Positions 34,337-43,931 of a stretch of 64,000 bases of DNA are shown here, piece by piece. The notes beneath the pieces were generated by a model. The model made no database searches. It saw nothing but the letters and a program-made list of their open reading frames with translations, and was not told the origin of the DNA. The position numbers and the translations under genes are program-made. Numbering within the stretch: the stretch's first letter is position 1; each line of letters opens with the position of its first letter. Location of the stretch: assembly GCF_900258045.1 (NCBI RefSeq), contig NZ_OGVD01000004.1, positions 930,001-994,000 on the forward strand. Direction: 5' to 3'. Source of the DNA: Sphingorhabdus sp. EL138 (GTDB taxonomy: Bacteria; Pseudomonadota; Alphaproteobacteria; Sphingomonadales; Sphingomonadaceae).

Positions 34337-35860
34337 ATGAGTGGAAAACAGAATGCCAAAGGCAATCATATAGACGTACTAATCGTGGGTGCAGGGATTT
34401 CAGGCATTGGGGCGGCTTGGCACATGCAGGATCAGTGTCCCGATAAATCCTATCTCATACTGGAAAAAATGGACAGTTTTGGTGGCACATGGCTGACTCA
34501 CAAATATCCCGGTATCCGGTCCGACAGTGACCTCTATACATTCGGCTATCGCTTCAAACCCTGGACGTCCGCACCAATTGCCTCTGGTGAAGAGATTCTG
34601 AAATATATGGGTGAAGTGATCGAGGAAAACCGGATTGACCGCCATATTCGTTATGGTCAAACGATTACGCATGCCAGCTGGTCGAGCGAGGACAGTTTGT
34701 GGACGGTCGACACCGTCAATGATCATGGTGAAAAACAGAACTACACGGCCAATTTTCTTTGGATGTGCCAAGGCTATTATAGCCATGACAAAGGATATAC
34801 TCCTGAGTGGGACGGTATGTCTGACTATCGCGGCCAGATCATCCATCCGCAAACATGGCCCGAAGATACCAACCTCAAAGACAAGCGCGTTCTGGTGATC
34901 GGATCCGGTGCGACCGCAGCAACACTGGTTCCCGCAATTGCCGGCGAATGTGAACATGTCGCTTTGCTGCAGCGTTCACCAACATATTTCTGGCCGGCGC
35001 AGAATGCCAATGAATTGGCTGATACCTTGCGTGAGATTGAACTGGACGAAGAGCTGATTCATTCCATTGTCCGCAAAAAGGCGCTGTTTGATCAACAAGA
35101 TCTGATCCGCCGATGTAAGGAAGAACCAGAGGTGATGAAAGAAGAGCTTCTGGCGCTGGCGCGTGAATATCTGGGCCCCGATTTCGACATCGAAAAGCAT
35201 TTTACGCCTAAATATCGCCCATGGCAGCAGCGTGTTGCTTTTATTCCTGACGGTGACCTGTTTCAAGGCATTGCGGCAGGTTCTGCGAGTGTGGTCACCG
35301 ACGAGATAGATCGATTCACGGAAAAAGGTATCCTGCTCAAATCCGGTGACGAATTGGAGGCGGATATCGTTATTACGGCAACTGGGTTCAATCTGTCCGT
35401 GCTTGGCGATATTCCGTTCGCGATTGATGGCGATCCGGTCAATTGGGCCGACACGATCACGTATCGCGGGATGATGTTTACTGATATTCCCAATCTGTTG
35501 TGGGTATTTGGCTATTTCCGGGCGAGTTGGACATTAAGAGTTGACCTGCTTGGTGATTTCGTTTGCCGCTTGCTGAAGCATATGGATGTAAAGGGTGCGA
35601 AAAGTGTGAAAGTGTCACTGCGCCCCGAAGACAAGGATATGGAAATTGAGCAATGGATTGATACCGAAGATTTCAATCCCGGTTATCTCCAGCGCGGAAT
35701 GGCAAAAATGCCGCGTAAAGGCGCAAAGCCAATATGGCAACATACCCAGGATTACTGGCGCGAAAGAGAGGAACTTCCGGCTATTGACCTTGATGGACCG
35801 GAATTTGTCTATGGCTCGGCTGAAGCAAAAATAGAAACGAGCAAGGTTGAGGTTGCCTGA
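34337..35860 (+). CDS. Flavin-containing Baeyer-Villiger-type monooxygenase
   Basis: 507 residues from MSGKQNAKGNHIDVLIVGAG with GAGG just upstream. FAD fold VLIVGAGISGIGAAW, the GGTWLTHKYPGIRSD active loop, the BVMO-like fingerprint YRGQIIHPQTWP, and the NADPH fold LVIGSGATAATLVP. Expected to insert oxygen next to carbonyls or oxidise heteroatoms; the substrate is unknown. Monocistronic. The downstream RidA/DJ-1 pair is convergent. Confidence 0.92.
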   Translation: MSGKQNAKGNHIDVLIVGAGISGIGAAWHMQDQCPDKSYLILEKMDSFGGTWLTHKYPGIRSDSDLYTFGYRFKPWTSAPIASGEEILKYMGEVIEENRIDRHIRYGQTITHASWSSEDSLWTVDTVNDHGEKQNYTANFLWMCQGYYSHDKGYTPEWDGMSDYRGQIIHPQTWPEDTNLKDKRVLVIGSGATAATLVPAIAGECEHVALLQRSPTYFWPAQNANELADTLREIELDEELIHSIVRKKALFDQQDLIRRCKEEPEVMKEELLALAREYLGPDFDIEKHFTPKYRPWQQRVAFIPDGDLFQGIAAGSASVVTDEIDRFTEKGILLKSGDELEADIVITATGFNLSVLGDIPFAIDGDPVNWADTITYRGMMFTDIPNLLWVFGYFRASWTLRVDLLGDFVCRLLKHMDVKGAKSVKVSLRPEDKDMEIEQWIDTEDFNPGYLQRGMAKMPRKGAKPIWQHTQDYWREREELPAIDLDGPEFVYGSAEAKIETSKVEVA

Positions 35861-35982
35861 CAGCCGTCACTCATGAACAGAATATTCATAGTTTATGAGG
35901 AACTTCCTTAGATTTAGGAACCGTAAGTCTGATGCCATACTGAGATCCAGCCCACTAGGGTCATGGAAGTCCATCAGCATGC

Positions 35983-36384
35983 TCATCGGGTGCCCGTTCC
36001 AATTTTGGCATGTCCCTCAATCTCAACAAGATAGTCCGGAGACATCAGGACCGTTACACCTACCAATGTCATAGCTGGAATATAATCATCTCCGAAAACA
36101 TCGTCAAAGGCTGTCATAAATTCTTCCGCCTCGGCATGAAATTTCACCATGTCGGCAACGTAAATTGTCAATTTTGCTATATCACCTACACCACCGCCAG
36201 CGGTTTCCACTACGGAAACAAGGTTAGCAAGTGCGACGGCCGCCTGTGTTGCAATGCCTTGAACAGTCTCACCGGTTGATGTGTCGACACCTATCTGACC
36301 GGAAATGAACAAATCATCACCAGATAGAATACCGTTCGCATGGGTCTGAGGCTGGTTAGCTGCATTTGGCTCAATACGTTTCAT
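35983..36384 (-). CDS. RidA family protein (enamine/imine deaminase type)
   Basis: 133 residues. Start MKRIEPNAANQPQTHANGIL, FISGQIGVDTSTGETV, a KLTIYVADM region and a C-terminal AMTLVGVTVLMSPDYLVEIEG. RidA hydrolyses reactive enamines; the residue usually supplying the guanidinium near the C-terminus (VRxxxLP in canonical RidA) is not obvious here, so this belongs to a side branch of the family. Its start overlaps the DJ-1 gene stop by 4 nt. Confidence 0.87.
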   Translation of the reverse strand: MKRIEPNAANQPQTHANGILSGDDLFISGQIGVDTSTGETVQGIATQAAVALANLVSVVETAGGGVGDIAKLTIYVADMVKFHAEAEEFMTAFDDVFGDDYIPAMTLVGVTVLMSPDYLVEIEGHAKIGTGTR

Positions 36385-37106
36385 TTCATGCTCTCCAAGC
36401 TGTCCCGATTACTGTTGAACTCTTGGAGGCGATTGGCCGCACCAAGCATAAGCTCGGTACGATTCTCAATATCCTCAGAGTTAAAATACCCCGTCACAGC
36501 TGCTAGAATTTCTGGCGATGCCTCTTCGGGTGTACCTGATGAGAATGGAGGACTAGGGGAGTATTCCATTGCCAATTGTACTTGTTGAGCCAGTTTTTCA
36601 TCACCGGAAATATGGGCCATAAGCGCGAGACCAAAATCAATGCCAGCAGTGACACCGCCGCCTGATGCGCGATTCCGATCAATCACCCAACGGCCCTCTG
36701 CGACTTCTACCCCAAAAGCGGGGAGCATATCTTTCGCCATCCAATGCGAAGTTGCACGATACCCGGTTAACAAACCTGCCGCAGCGAGCACAATGGATCC
36801 GGTGCAGACGCTCGTTACCCAATTTGCGTTGGTGCCACGCTGCTCAAGAAATGTGAGCACGTCTTCATTGTCCATTAGTGCAAAAGTTCCTGTCGTCCCG
36901 CCAGGCACAAATAAGATATCGGGATGGGCCCAAGCTTCATCGAAGCTATGCGTAGCATTCACGCTTAGCCCGCAGTCTGTCGGTATCGAGCCAACAGATT
37001 GTGCCACCAATTGAAACTTGGCACCCGGCCATTGGCTCCATGTTTGGAGTGGGCCAATAAGGTCAAGTAAGGTCATGCCGGGATAAATAAACATCTGGAT
37101 TTTCAT
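36381..37106 (-). CDS. DJ-1/PfpI family protein, isonitrile hydratase-like
   Basis: 241 residues from ATG 37106 (AAGGAG 8 nt upstream). Class-I glutamine amidotransferase-like fold with nucleophile Cys in WVTSVCTGSIVLAAAGLL, then ATSHW and GGGVTAGIDFGLALM, the pattern of InhA-type isonitrile hydratases and of the N-terminal half of GlxA regulators. Coupled to ridA and divergent from a GlxA-type regulator that shares the same fold, so this is a likely regulator/enzyme pair. Confidence 0.87.
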   Translation of the reverse strand: MKIQMFIYPGMTLLDLIGPLQTWSQWPGAKFQLVAQSVGSIPTDCGLSVNATHSFDEAWAHPDILFVPGGTTGTFALMDNEDVLTFLEQRGTNANWVTSVCTGSIVLAAAGLLTGYRATSHWMAKDMLPAFGVEVAEGRWVIDRNRASGGGVTAGIDFGLALMAHISGDEKLAQQVQLAMEYSPSPPFSSGTPEEASPEILAAVTGYFNSEDIENRTELMLGAANRLQEFNSNRDSLESMK

Positions 37107-37149
37107 CAAATTCACTCCTTGAAATCTTCTGAACAGATGGATAGACCGG

Positions 37150-37167
37150 ATAATAGATGTCTGTTAT
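37150..37167. promoter_or_regulatory. Imperfect 18-bp palindrome between divergent DJ-1 and GlxA-type genes
   Basis: ATAATAGA-TG-TCTGTTAT: 8-bp arms with one mismatch in a 70-bp intergenic space. Suitable as an operator for the adjacent AraC-type regulator or as overlapping promoter elements; purely positional evidence. Confidence 0.35.
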
Positions 37168-37176
37168 GACATTGAT

Positions 37177-38157
37177 ATGTCTATTTCTGCCAAAACCAAA
37201 CGTATCCTTTTTATTGGATTTGAAGGTCTACAGATGTTGGACCTCGTCGGACCTGCTGACGTATTCTCAATCGCGAGCATTCGCGTACCGGGCAGTTACG
37301 AGATTCACTATGTTGGAACTTCCCCAAGTGTAAGAGCCTCTAACGGTCTCAATTTTCAGCTTAATGCACTGCCAAAGGTACAAAGTACCGATATCATCAT
37401 CATACCTGGAGGTGTCGCCAGATCCATTCTTGCGGCAATTGCTGACGAGGTACTTCTGAAATGGCTGACCGAGGCCTCATCACTTGCATGCCGGGTTGCT
37501 TCAGTCTGTAGCGGTTCGTTTATGCTCGCTCATCTCGGCCTCTTGGACAATAAACGAGCCGTGACACATTGGTCCGCGATAGGTCATTTGACCAAACAGG
37601 CTCCCAAGGCGCATATCGACAAAGATGCGATTTTCGTTGAGGATGGAAAAATCTGGACGTCCGCTGGTGTAACAACCGGTATTGACCTTGCTTTGGCTAT
37701 GGTCAGACGAGATATTGACGAAACAACCGCACTCCAAGTTGCAAGGGATATCGTCGTCCACGTCATACGTCCGGGCAACCAATCGCAATATTCGACTCCG
37801 TTAACGCTCCAAAAGCAAACCGGACCGAATCTAGATAGGCTGATTCCTTGGTTAGAAGGTCGGATTACCGAAACAACAAGCGTCGCCGATATGGCAAACG
37901 AAATGGGTTTGAGTGAGCGTCAATTTCATCGTCAATGCTTGTCCCAGTTTGGCCGAACACCGGCAAAATTGGCACTTGAATTGAAGTTGGACCATGCCCG
38001 CAATTTTTTACAGGATGAAAAAATTCCTATTTCAATTATCGGTGAAATCTGTGGATTTTCTGATGGAGCAGCTTTCTCAAAAGCCTTTAAGAAGCAATTC
38101 GCCATTTCTCCTGCCATGTTTCGCAATCATTGGAAAATCCAAGACTCAAGAAAATAG
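37177..38157 (+). CDS. GlxA-type AraC-family transcriptional regulator
   Basis: 326 residues. N-terminal DJ-1/PfpI-like domain (RILFIGFEGLQMLDLVGPAD, SVCSGSFMLAHLGLLD, AGVTTGIDLALAMV) and C-terminal AraC double helix-turn-helix (MANEMGLSERQFHRQC and IGEICGFSDGAAFSKAFKKQ). In this group a ligand probably binds the amidotransferase-like domain. Divergent from the DJ-1/RidA genes, which it likely regulates. Confidence 0.92.
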   Translation: MSISAKTKRILFIGFEGLQMLDLVGPADVFSIASIRVPGSYEIHYVGTSPSVRASNGLNFQLNALPKVQSTDIIIIPGGVARSILAAIADEVLLKWLTEASSLACRVASVCSGSFMLAHLGLLDNKRAVTHWSAIGHLTKQAPKAHIDKDAIFVEDGKIWTSAGVTTGIDLALAMVRRDIDETTALQVARDIVVHVIRPGNQSQYSTPLTLQKQTGPNLDRLIPWLEGRITETTSVADMANEMGLSERQFHRQCLSQFGRTPAKLALELKLDHARNFLQDEKIPISIIGEICGFSDGAAFSKAFKKQFAISPAMFRNHWKIQDSRK

Positions 38158-38211
38158 CTGATAATAATCAGTGGGAAAGCGTCGGTTTTTTCGACTTTGA
38201 TACCCTAAGAG

Positions 38212-39483
38212 TTAAGCCGCATCTTCTTTTTTGGCTTTACTGCTCTTCGCAATCACCTTCACCGGCTCTTTCGTGCCGGCGACCACATCCTTATCGATGA
38301 CAATCTCGTCAACGCCTTCCAGATCAGGAAGATCGAACATGGTGTCGAGCAGGATATTCTCAACGATAGAACGCAAACCGCGTGCGCCGGTTTTCCGCTC
38401 AATCGCCTTGTTGCCGATGGCAACAAGGGCATCTTCGGTAAAAGTCAGTCCAACATCTTCCAGTTCAAACAATTTCGCATATTGTTTGACCAGCGCGTTT
38501 TTCGGTTCCTGGAGAATCTGAACCAGCGCGTCGATGTCGAGGTCTTCCAGCGTTGCTATAACCGGCAAACGACCAACAAATTCCGGAATCAGACCGAATT
38601 TGAGAAGATCTTCTGGTTCACCTTCGGCCAATAATTTACCGACCTTGCGTTCTTCGGGCGCAGCGACATGGGCGCCAAAGCCGATGGATTTGGCTTCCAG
38701 CCTGTCACCGATGATTTTTTCCAGACCAGCAAAAGCGCCGCCACAGATAAACAGGATATTTGTGGTATCGACCTGCAGGAATTCCTGCTGTGGGTGCTTG
38801 CGACCGCCTTGTGGAGGAACACTGGCAGTCGTTCCTTCCATAAGCTTCAGCAAGGCCTGCTGAACGCCCTCTCCCGACACATCGCGGGTAATGGACGGAT
38901 TTTCCGCTTTGCGGCTGATTTTGTCGATTTCATCGATATAAACGATGCCGCGCTGCGCCTTCTCAACGTTGTAATCGGAAGATTGCAGCAACTTGAGGAT
39001 GATATTCTCCACATCTTCGCCTACATAGCCTGCTTCGGTCAATGTCGTGGCATCGGCCATGGTGAAAGGCACGTCGAAGGTTTTTGCTAAAGTTTGCGCC
39101 AATAGCGTTTTACCGCAGCCCGTTGGTCCAACGAGCAGGATATTTGATTTGGCGAGCTCGATATCGCCGGATTTCGCGGCGTGATTGAGACGTTTGTAAT
39201 GGTTATGAACCGCCACAGACAAAACACGTTTTGCCCGATCCTGACCAATAACATAATCGTTCAGTACATCACAGATTTCCTGAGGCGATGGTACTTCACC
39301 ATCTTTTTTGCCGGTAATTGCGCCCTTGGTTTCTTCACGAATAATGTCGTTGCACAGCTCAACACATTCGTCGCAGATGAATACGGTTGGTCCGGCAATC
39401 AACTTGCGAACTTCATGCTGGGATTTTCCGCAGAAAGAGCAATAAAGAGTGCTCTTCGAATCAGATCCCGTCAATTTCGTCAT
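38212..39483 (-). CDS. clpX: ATP-dependent protease ATPase subunit ClpX
   Basis: 423 residues. Zinc domain [12 protein letters not shown] with [14 protein letters not shown]+ module with Walker [13 protein letters not shown], pore loop YVGEDVEN, Walker [11 protein letters not shown], the IGF-type loop in [10 protein letters not shown], and sensor [10 protein letters not shown]. Unfolds substrates and feeds them to ClpP, encoded 140 nt upstream. Confidence 0.98.
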   Translation of the reverse strand: MTKLTGSDSKSTLYCSFCGKSQHEVRKLIAGPTVFICDECVELCNDIIREETKGAITGKKDGEVPSPQEICDVLNDYVIGQDRAKRVLSVAVHNHYKRLNHAAKSGDIELAKSNILLVGPTGCGKTLLAQTLAKTFDVPFTMADATTLTEAGYVGEDVENIILKLLQSSDYNVEKAQRGIVYIDEIDKISRKAENPSITRDVSGEGVQQALLKLMEGTTASVPPQGGRKHPQQEFLQVDTTNILFICGGAFAGLEKIIGDRLEAKSIGFGAHVAAPEERKVGKLLAEGEPEDLLKFGLIPEFVGRLPVIATLEDLDIDALVQILQEPKNALVKQYAKLFELEDVGLTFTEDALVAIGNKAIERKTGARGLRSIVENILLDTMFDLPDLEGVDEIVIDKDVVAGTKEPVKVIAKSSKAKKEDAA

Positions 39484-39623
39484 AAAAAGTCCTTAAAACT
39501 GGGCTAGAAACTGCAATCTAACTTCCAAAATACAAAATGCTACCGGTTTTTTCGGCACCATCTTTTGCTATGCATAAGCCTATCAAAAGCGGCTTAATTT
39601 TCATTTAGGTGCGCGATAACGCC

Positions 39624-40250
39624 TTATTTAGCATCTTCATCGGCAGGTTTTGGCCGTTTGTCGTAAACTTCATCGACAATGCCAAAGGCTTTGGCTTCAT
39701 CAGCCTCCAGGAACGTATCCCGGTCCATCGCCTTTTCGATCTCTTTGATCGGTTTACCGGTATATTTGGCGTAAAGCTCGTTCATCCGGCTGCGAATGCG
39801 CAAGATTTCCTTGGCTTGAATTTCGATATCTGATGCCATGCCCTGAGCACCACCAGAAGGCTGATGCACCATGATCCGGGCATTGGTCGTCGCCATACGC
39901 ATACCAGGCTCACCGGAAGCCAGCAGAAAACTGCCCATGGAAGCCGCTTGGCCGACGCAAACTGTACCAACGCGAGGACGGATATATTGCATGGTATCAT
40001 GGATCGCCATGCCAGCAGTTACAACACCGCCCGGCGAGTTGATATAAAGATAGATGTCCTTTTTCGGATTCTCGGACTCCAGAAACAATAACTGGGCGGT
40101 GATGATCGAGGCCATACCGTCCTCTACCTGTCCGGTTACGAAGACAATCCGCTCCCTGAGCAAACGTGAGAAAATGTCAAAGCTGCGCTCTCCGCGGTTG
40201 GATTGCTCAATAACGACGGGAACAAGAGCGTCGACGATCGGATCATGCAT
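39624..40250 (-). CDS. clpP: ATP-dependent Clp protease proteolytic subunit
   Basis: 208 residues. Catalytic Ser104 in [12 protein letters not shown], His129 in [11 protein letters not shown], and Asp in [31 protein letters not shown] is the oxyanion strand. Forms the tetradecameric chamber with ClpX. A second ClpP-like gene is divergent at 40475. Confidence 0.98.
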   Translation of the reverse strand: MHDPIVDALVPVVIEQSNRGERSFDIFSRLLRERIVFVTGQVEDGMASIITAQLLFLESENPKKDIYLYINSPGGVVTAGMAIHDTMQYIRPRVGTVCVGQAASMGSFLLASGEPGMRMATTNARIMVHQPSGGAQGMASDIEIQAKEILRIRSRMNELYAKYTGKPIKEIEKAMDRDTFLEADEAKAFGIVDEVYDKRPKPADEDAK

Positions 40251-40474
40251 GGTAATTTAGTGCCTTCTGTGAAAATCAGGATATGAAAATGGAGGTTCCG
40301 TGAACCGGAGTCCCCATCCGTTCAGCCCTACATCGGTGTATCTTAAGCAATGTTCAAGTCGGTTAAGGATTTTTTCCAAGCCATTATCGTCATTGGATGA
40401 CATTGCGCATCAAATAACCGCCGGCTATGCTTGTCGGATAATCAAGACACCCCCCGTTTTTGCAGGAGATAATT

Positions 40475-41086
40475 ATGCCATCATATTCGCCTTCCATTCC
40501 CGAATTTCATGCCGATGAGGACAATGGAGCGTCAAATCCTATGGCCTTCATGATGCAACGGATGCTGGAAACGCGGACGGTGATGATTTTCGGCGGAGTC
40601 GATCAAAAGCTGGCAGAACGGGTTTCCGCGCAGATGCTCTATCTTGACCATGTCAGCGACGAACCCATCAGGCTACTCATCAATTCACCGGGTGGTCATG
40701 TGGAATCGGGTGACACGATCCATGATCTTATCGAATATATCAGTGCGCCCGTTGCGGTGATCGGTACAGGTTGGGTGGCCAGCATCGCCACGCATATTTT
40801 CCTGGGCGTTCCGGCAAAACAGCGATTCTGCTTACCCAACACCCGGTTTCTAATCCATCAACCCTCTGGCGGAGCTGGCGGGAAAGCCTCTGATATTGCC
40901 ATTCAGGCCGAAGAAATCGTCAAAATGCGGGAACGTATCGCTCAAAAAATAGCCGAGGCAACCGGACAATCGATTGACCGCGTACGCAAAGACATCGATC
41001 GCGACTATTGGATGTCGATAGATGAAGCCAAAGAATATGGCATCTTGGGTACCGTTATTAACAAGGCAAGCGAAGTTAGCTTTTAG
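40475..41086 (+). CDS. Second ClpP-like serine protease
   Basis: 203 residues from MPSYSPSIPEFHADEDNGAS, AGGAG upstream. Diverged ClpP with Ser103 in GTGWVASIATHIFLG (normal ClpP has GQAASMGA), His128 in FLIHQPSGGAGGK, and Asp in DIDRDYWMSIDEAKEYG, so the triad is retained. Insertions near residues 60-65 are absent and the N-terminal axial loop differs from ClpP. A partner ATPase is not apparent. It could form mixed barrels with ClpP or work alone; similar extra ClpPs occur in Alphaproteobacteria. Confidence 0.9.
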   Translation: MPSYSPSIPEFHADEDNGASNPMAFMMQRMLETRTVMIFGGVDQKLAERVSAQMLYLDHVSDEPIRLLINSPGGHVESGDTIHDLIEYISAPVAVIGTGWVASIATHIFLGVPAKQRFCLPNTRFLIHQPSGGAGGKASDIAIQAEEIVKMRERIAQKIAEATGQSIDRVRKDIDRDYWMSIDEAKEYGILGTVINKASEVSF

Positions 41087-41102
41087 CGCCGCCTGCTAAC
41101 AT

Positions 41103-41137
41103 CACTAGCCGGAGCATGGATACATGTCCGGCTAGTG
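41103..41137. terminator. Strong hairpin between convergent clpP-like gene and tig
   Basis: CACTAGCCGGA (41103-41113) and TCCGGCTAGTG (41127-41137): 11-bp perfect stem; the 13-nt loop contains CATG twice and can extend the stem. No clear U tract on either side, so possibly a bidirectional or Rho-assisted terminator. Confidence 0.6.
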
Positions 41138-41150
41138 TATAAATTGAAGA

Positions 41151-42722
41151 TTATTTTTTCGCTGCAGGCTTTTTTGCTGCCGGCTTCTTGGCAGCTGGTT
41201 TTTTCGCGGCTGCTTTCTTGGCTGGCGCCTTAGCTGCAGCCTTTTTCGCCGGAGCTGCTTTTTTTGCAGCTGGTTTCTTCGCTGCCGGCTTCTTGTCCGC
41301 TGGTTTTTTGGCTGCCGGCTTTTTAGCAGCAGTCTTCTTGGCGGCAGCTTTCTTCGCCGGTGCCTTTTTCTTGGCTGGCTTGGCTTCCGCTTCGTCTTCC
41401 GCCTCGATGGCTTCTTCCAACTGCTCGCGAGTTACCGTTTTATCAGTGATCTCTGCTTTTTCGAACAGGAAGTCGACGACCTTGTCTTCATACATCGGCG
41501 CGCGCAGCTGAGCCGCAGCCATCTGGTCCTGCTGAATATATTCAACGAACCGCTGACGGTCTTCTTCGCGATATTGCTGGGCCGCCTGCTGGATCAGCAT
41601 GGACATTTCCTGTTGGCTAACTTCCACGCCATTAGCTTGTCCGATTTCGGAAAGCAGCAAGCCAAGGCGAACACGGCGGACCGCGATCTCGCGATACTCG
41701 TCCTTCTCGTCTTCCATTTCCTTCTTGGCCGCTTCAGGATCTTCTTCCTGAGCTGCTTCCTGCTCCAGCTGCTGCCAAATCTGGTTGAATTCAGCTTCAA
41801 CCATGGTTGGAGGTACTTCAAAGTCGTGTGACGCAGCCAATTGATCGAGCAACTTGCGCTTCATGTGTGTGCGAGTCAGGCCGTTCAGTTCCTGTTCGAT
41901 CTGACCTTTCAGCAATTCGCGCAACTGGTCGAGACCTTCCAGACCCATGGATTTCGCCATTTCGTCATCGGCCTTGGGTGCTTTCGCAGTCTGAACTTCG
42001 CCAATCACCACGTCGAACGTCGCATCTTTGCCCTTCAGGGTTTCGACATTATAATCTTCCGGGAAGGTCACTTTGACCAACACTTCGTCATTGGCTTTCT
42101 TGCCAATCAACTGGTCTTCGAAACCGGGGATCAAGCGGCCAGAGCCAAGCTCAATCGCCATGCCCTCACCTTTGCCGCCGTCAAATGGCACGCCGTCCAC
42201 TTTACCTTCAAAATCGATCAGACACTGGTCACCGATTTTGGCTTTGTAGCTCTTGGCTGCTGTTTCAAACTGCTTCTGGCTTTCGGCAAATTTGTCGAGC
42301 GATTCCTGAACTGTTTTCTCGTCTGTTTCGACCTGCAGACGCTCCAGTTTAATGCCATCAACGGAAGGTGTCGGAACCTCGGGCAGAATTTCCAGCTCGA
42401 CTTTCACTTCAGCATCTTTGCCGGCTTCATAACCATCAGCCAGGGTAACGCTAGGCTGCATTGCAGGGCGCAGCTTGTTGTCAGCGATTGTTTTTTCAAC
42501 GCTTTCCTGGACGGTGCTGCTCAGCGCATCCTGCATCAAGGCATCATTGTGCATTTTGCGAACCAGATTCGCTGGAACCTTGCCTTTGCGGAAACCCGGC
42601 ATATTGACCTGAGGAGCCAGTTTCTTGACCTCATTATCCACGCGCGTTTCAATGTCCTTCGCGGAGATTTTGATGTCATAGGCCCGTTTCAGACCTTCGT
42701 TCAGCGTTTCAACAATCTGCAT
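41151..42722 (-). CDS. tig: Trigger factor with Lys/Ala/Pro-rich C-terminal tail
   Basis: 523 residues. Ribosome-docking tail domain with GFRKGKVPANLVRKM (signature GFRxGKxP), PPIase domain containing DQCLIDFEGKVDGVPFDGG and GSGRLIPGFEDQLIG, and a C-terminal chaperone region up to about residue 440. Beyond it lies a tail of about 80 residues composed almost wholly of AAKK, PAKK and AAKKP repeats, resembling histone H1. Normal trigger factor ends around 430-450. First chaperone for nascent chains; the tail may add RNA or DNA affinity. Confidence 0.96.
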   Translation of the reverse strand: MQIVETLNEGLKRAYDIKISAKDIETRVDNEVKKLAPQVNMPGFRKGKVPANLVRKMHNDALMQDALSSTVQESVEKTIADNKLRPAMQPSVTLADGYEAGKDAEVKVELEILPEVPTPSVDGIKLERLQVETDEKTVQESLDKFAESQKQFETAAKSYKAKIGDQCLIDFEGKVDGVPFDGGKGEGMAIELGSGRLIPGFEDQLIGKKANDEVLVKVTFPEDYNVETLKGKDATFDVVIGEVQTAKAPKADDEMAKSMGLEGLDQLRELLKGQIEQELNGLTRTHMKRKLLDQLAASHDFEVPPTMVEAEFNQIWQQLEQEAAQEEDPEAAKKEMEDEKDEYREIAVRRVRLGLLLSEIGQANGVEVSQQEMSMLIQQAAQQYREEDRQRFVEYIQQDQMAAAQLRAPMYEDKVVDFLFEKAEITDKTVTREQLEEAIEAEDEAEAKPAKKKAPAKKAAAKKTAAKKPAAKKPADKKPAAKKPAAKKAAPAKKAAAKAPAKKAAAKKPAAKKPAAKKPAAKK

Positions 42723-42775
42723 GATTACCCTTTAATGCCTTCATTATTTCTATTTCGACCTGTTTTTCGGTGTTT

Positions 42776-42860
42776 TGGTGCGGGCGAAGGGACTCGAACC
42801 CCCACACCCGAAGATACCAGAACCTAAATCTGGCGCGTCTACCAATTCCGCCACGCCCGC
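42776..42860 (-). tRNA. tRNA-Leu (UAG anticodon)
   Basis: On the minus strand: acceptor GCGGGCG pairs with CGCCCGC, followed by discriminator A and encoded CCA; anticodon stem CCAGA/TCTGG with loop TTTAGGT giving anticodon UAG; long variable arm as in class II tRNAs; T arm GGGGGTTCGAACCCC. 85 nt including CCA. Lies 53 nt upstream of tig on the same strand. Confidence 0.97.
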
Positions 42861-43106
42861 ACGAGTTACACCGTCAAATCACTATCGAATTTTGATTGAC
42901 GCGTGCGCCTAGCGGAAAGGTGCCCAAAGGGCAAGGGCCGGTATTGCGATCTCGAAAAATGATATGAGATTCGGTTACTTTTCGACATCAAAACCCATAT
43001 TTTCATCTAACTGAGTATAGATATCATAGATTGGTCCTAAAAGGCTCAAATATATTGCATTTAAACCCGTTTGATTTAATCTATTGGATAGGATTCGGGG
43101 GGATTA

Positions 43107-43931
43107 ATGTACAAATCGTGTTGGTTGCGTCATGCTCAAATGGCGCGATATTTTGTTCGTCCGGTTCAAGCGACCGGACTGGCCCTACTATTATGTGCCA
43201 ATCAGAGTGCGGATGGTGGCAAAGTTGCAGGCGAAACCGATACGTTACCGTTTCTTTCACAAAATGCGGCACTTGTCGAAGCAGAGACTAACGTCACTCC
43301 GGAACCAATCGTCCTTCCTTTTAATACTCCCGTAACAGTGATGCTGGACGAAGAATTATCTAGCAAAATTGCGAAATCCGGAGATGAGTTTTCTGTCACC
43401 GTGTTGGATGACGTAAGAATCGGCGAAACCGTTATCATTCCTTCCGGCACCCAGGGATTGGGCGAAGTCCGTTTTGCGAATGATAGAGGTGGATTCGGTC
43501 GCGCCGGCCTTTTGGATGTGTCGTTGCGATATATCGACTTAGGCGATCATAAATTACCGCTGCGAGGCCGTTTTCGCCAAGAAGGCAAAAACAACAATGG
43601 GGCAACGGTCGCCACCTGGATTGCAGTTGGTGTCTTTTCCGGGTTTATTAAAGGAAAAGAAGGCGTTTTGTTAAAAGGGCAACAGCTCAAAGGCCGAACC
43701 GCATCCGATTACACCTTTGTGCCAAATAGTTTCGCTGCATCAAACGAACCAAGCCCTAAAGCTACGCTTTTGACTTCTGGCGACCATGAAGCTTTGGGAA
43801 TTCAGGAAGCATCACTAGCCTCAGATCCATTGAAAGCATCTGAAACCGAAGAGGAATCGGTGGACGCTATATCAGATGATCCATCACATAATGAAGGTTT
43901 AACTACAGAGGGAAAAAACAACGATGAATAA
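43107..43931 (+). CDS. Hypothetical exported protein, first of a two-gene module
   Basis: 274 residues. The N-terminus has a weak hydrophobic stretch (VQATGLALLLCA, a possible lipoprotein-like Cys). The core (about 65-180) has a beta-rich pattern: VLPFNTPVTVMLDEELSSKI, then IGETVIIPSGTQGLGEVRF and LDVSLRYIDLGDHKLPLRGR, resembling a secreted barrel domain also seen in TrbI-like proteins; that is tentative. The last 90 residues are acidic and disordered. GGGGGG lies 5-6 nt before the ATG. Overlaps the next gene by 8 nt. Function unknown. Confidence 0.8.
   Translation: MYKSCWLRHAQMARYFVRPVQATGLALLLCANQSADGGKVAGETDTLPFLSQNAALVEAETNVTPEPIVLPFNTPVTVMLDEELSSKIAKSGDEFSVTVLDDVRIGETVIIPSGTQGLGEVRFANDRGGFGRAGLLDVSLRYIDLGDHKLPLRGRFRQEGKNNNGATVATWIAVGVFSGFIKGKEGVLLKGQQLKGRTASDYTFVPNSFAASNEPSPKATLLTSGDHEALGIQEASLASDPLKASETEEESVDAISDDPSHNEGLTTEGKNNDE

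Noticed and set aside
40294-40306. Palindrome GGTTC-CGT-GAACC between clpP and the second clpP
   Set aside because: Arms of only 5 bp; could be chance. No matching regulator known.
41160-41400. Short-period GC-rich repeats resembling a tandem-repeat or CRISPR-like array
   Set aside because: They encode the Lys/Ala tail of trigger factor in frame; no constant repeat with unique spacers exists.
41841-42827. 328-codon plus-strand frame across tig and the tRNA
   Set aside because: Shadow of tig; it also runs through the tRNA-Leu gene, which is impossible for a real gene here.
42776-43106. tRNA-Leu as an integration site for an island
   Set aside because: No integrase, no direct repeat of the tRNA 3' end seen downstream; only the unusual neighbouring pair hints at it.
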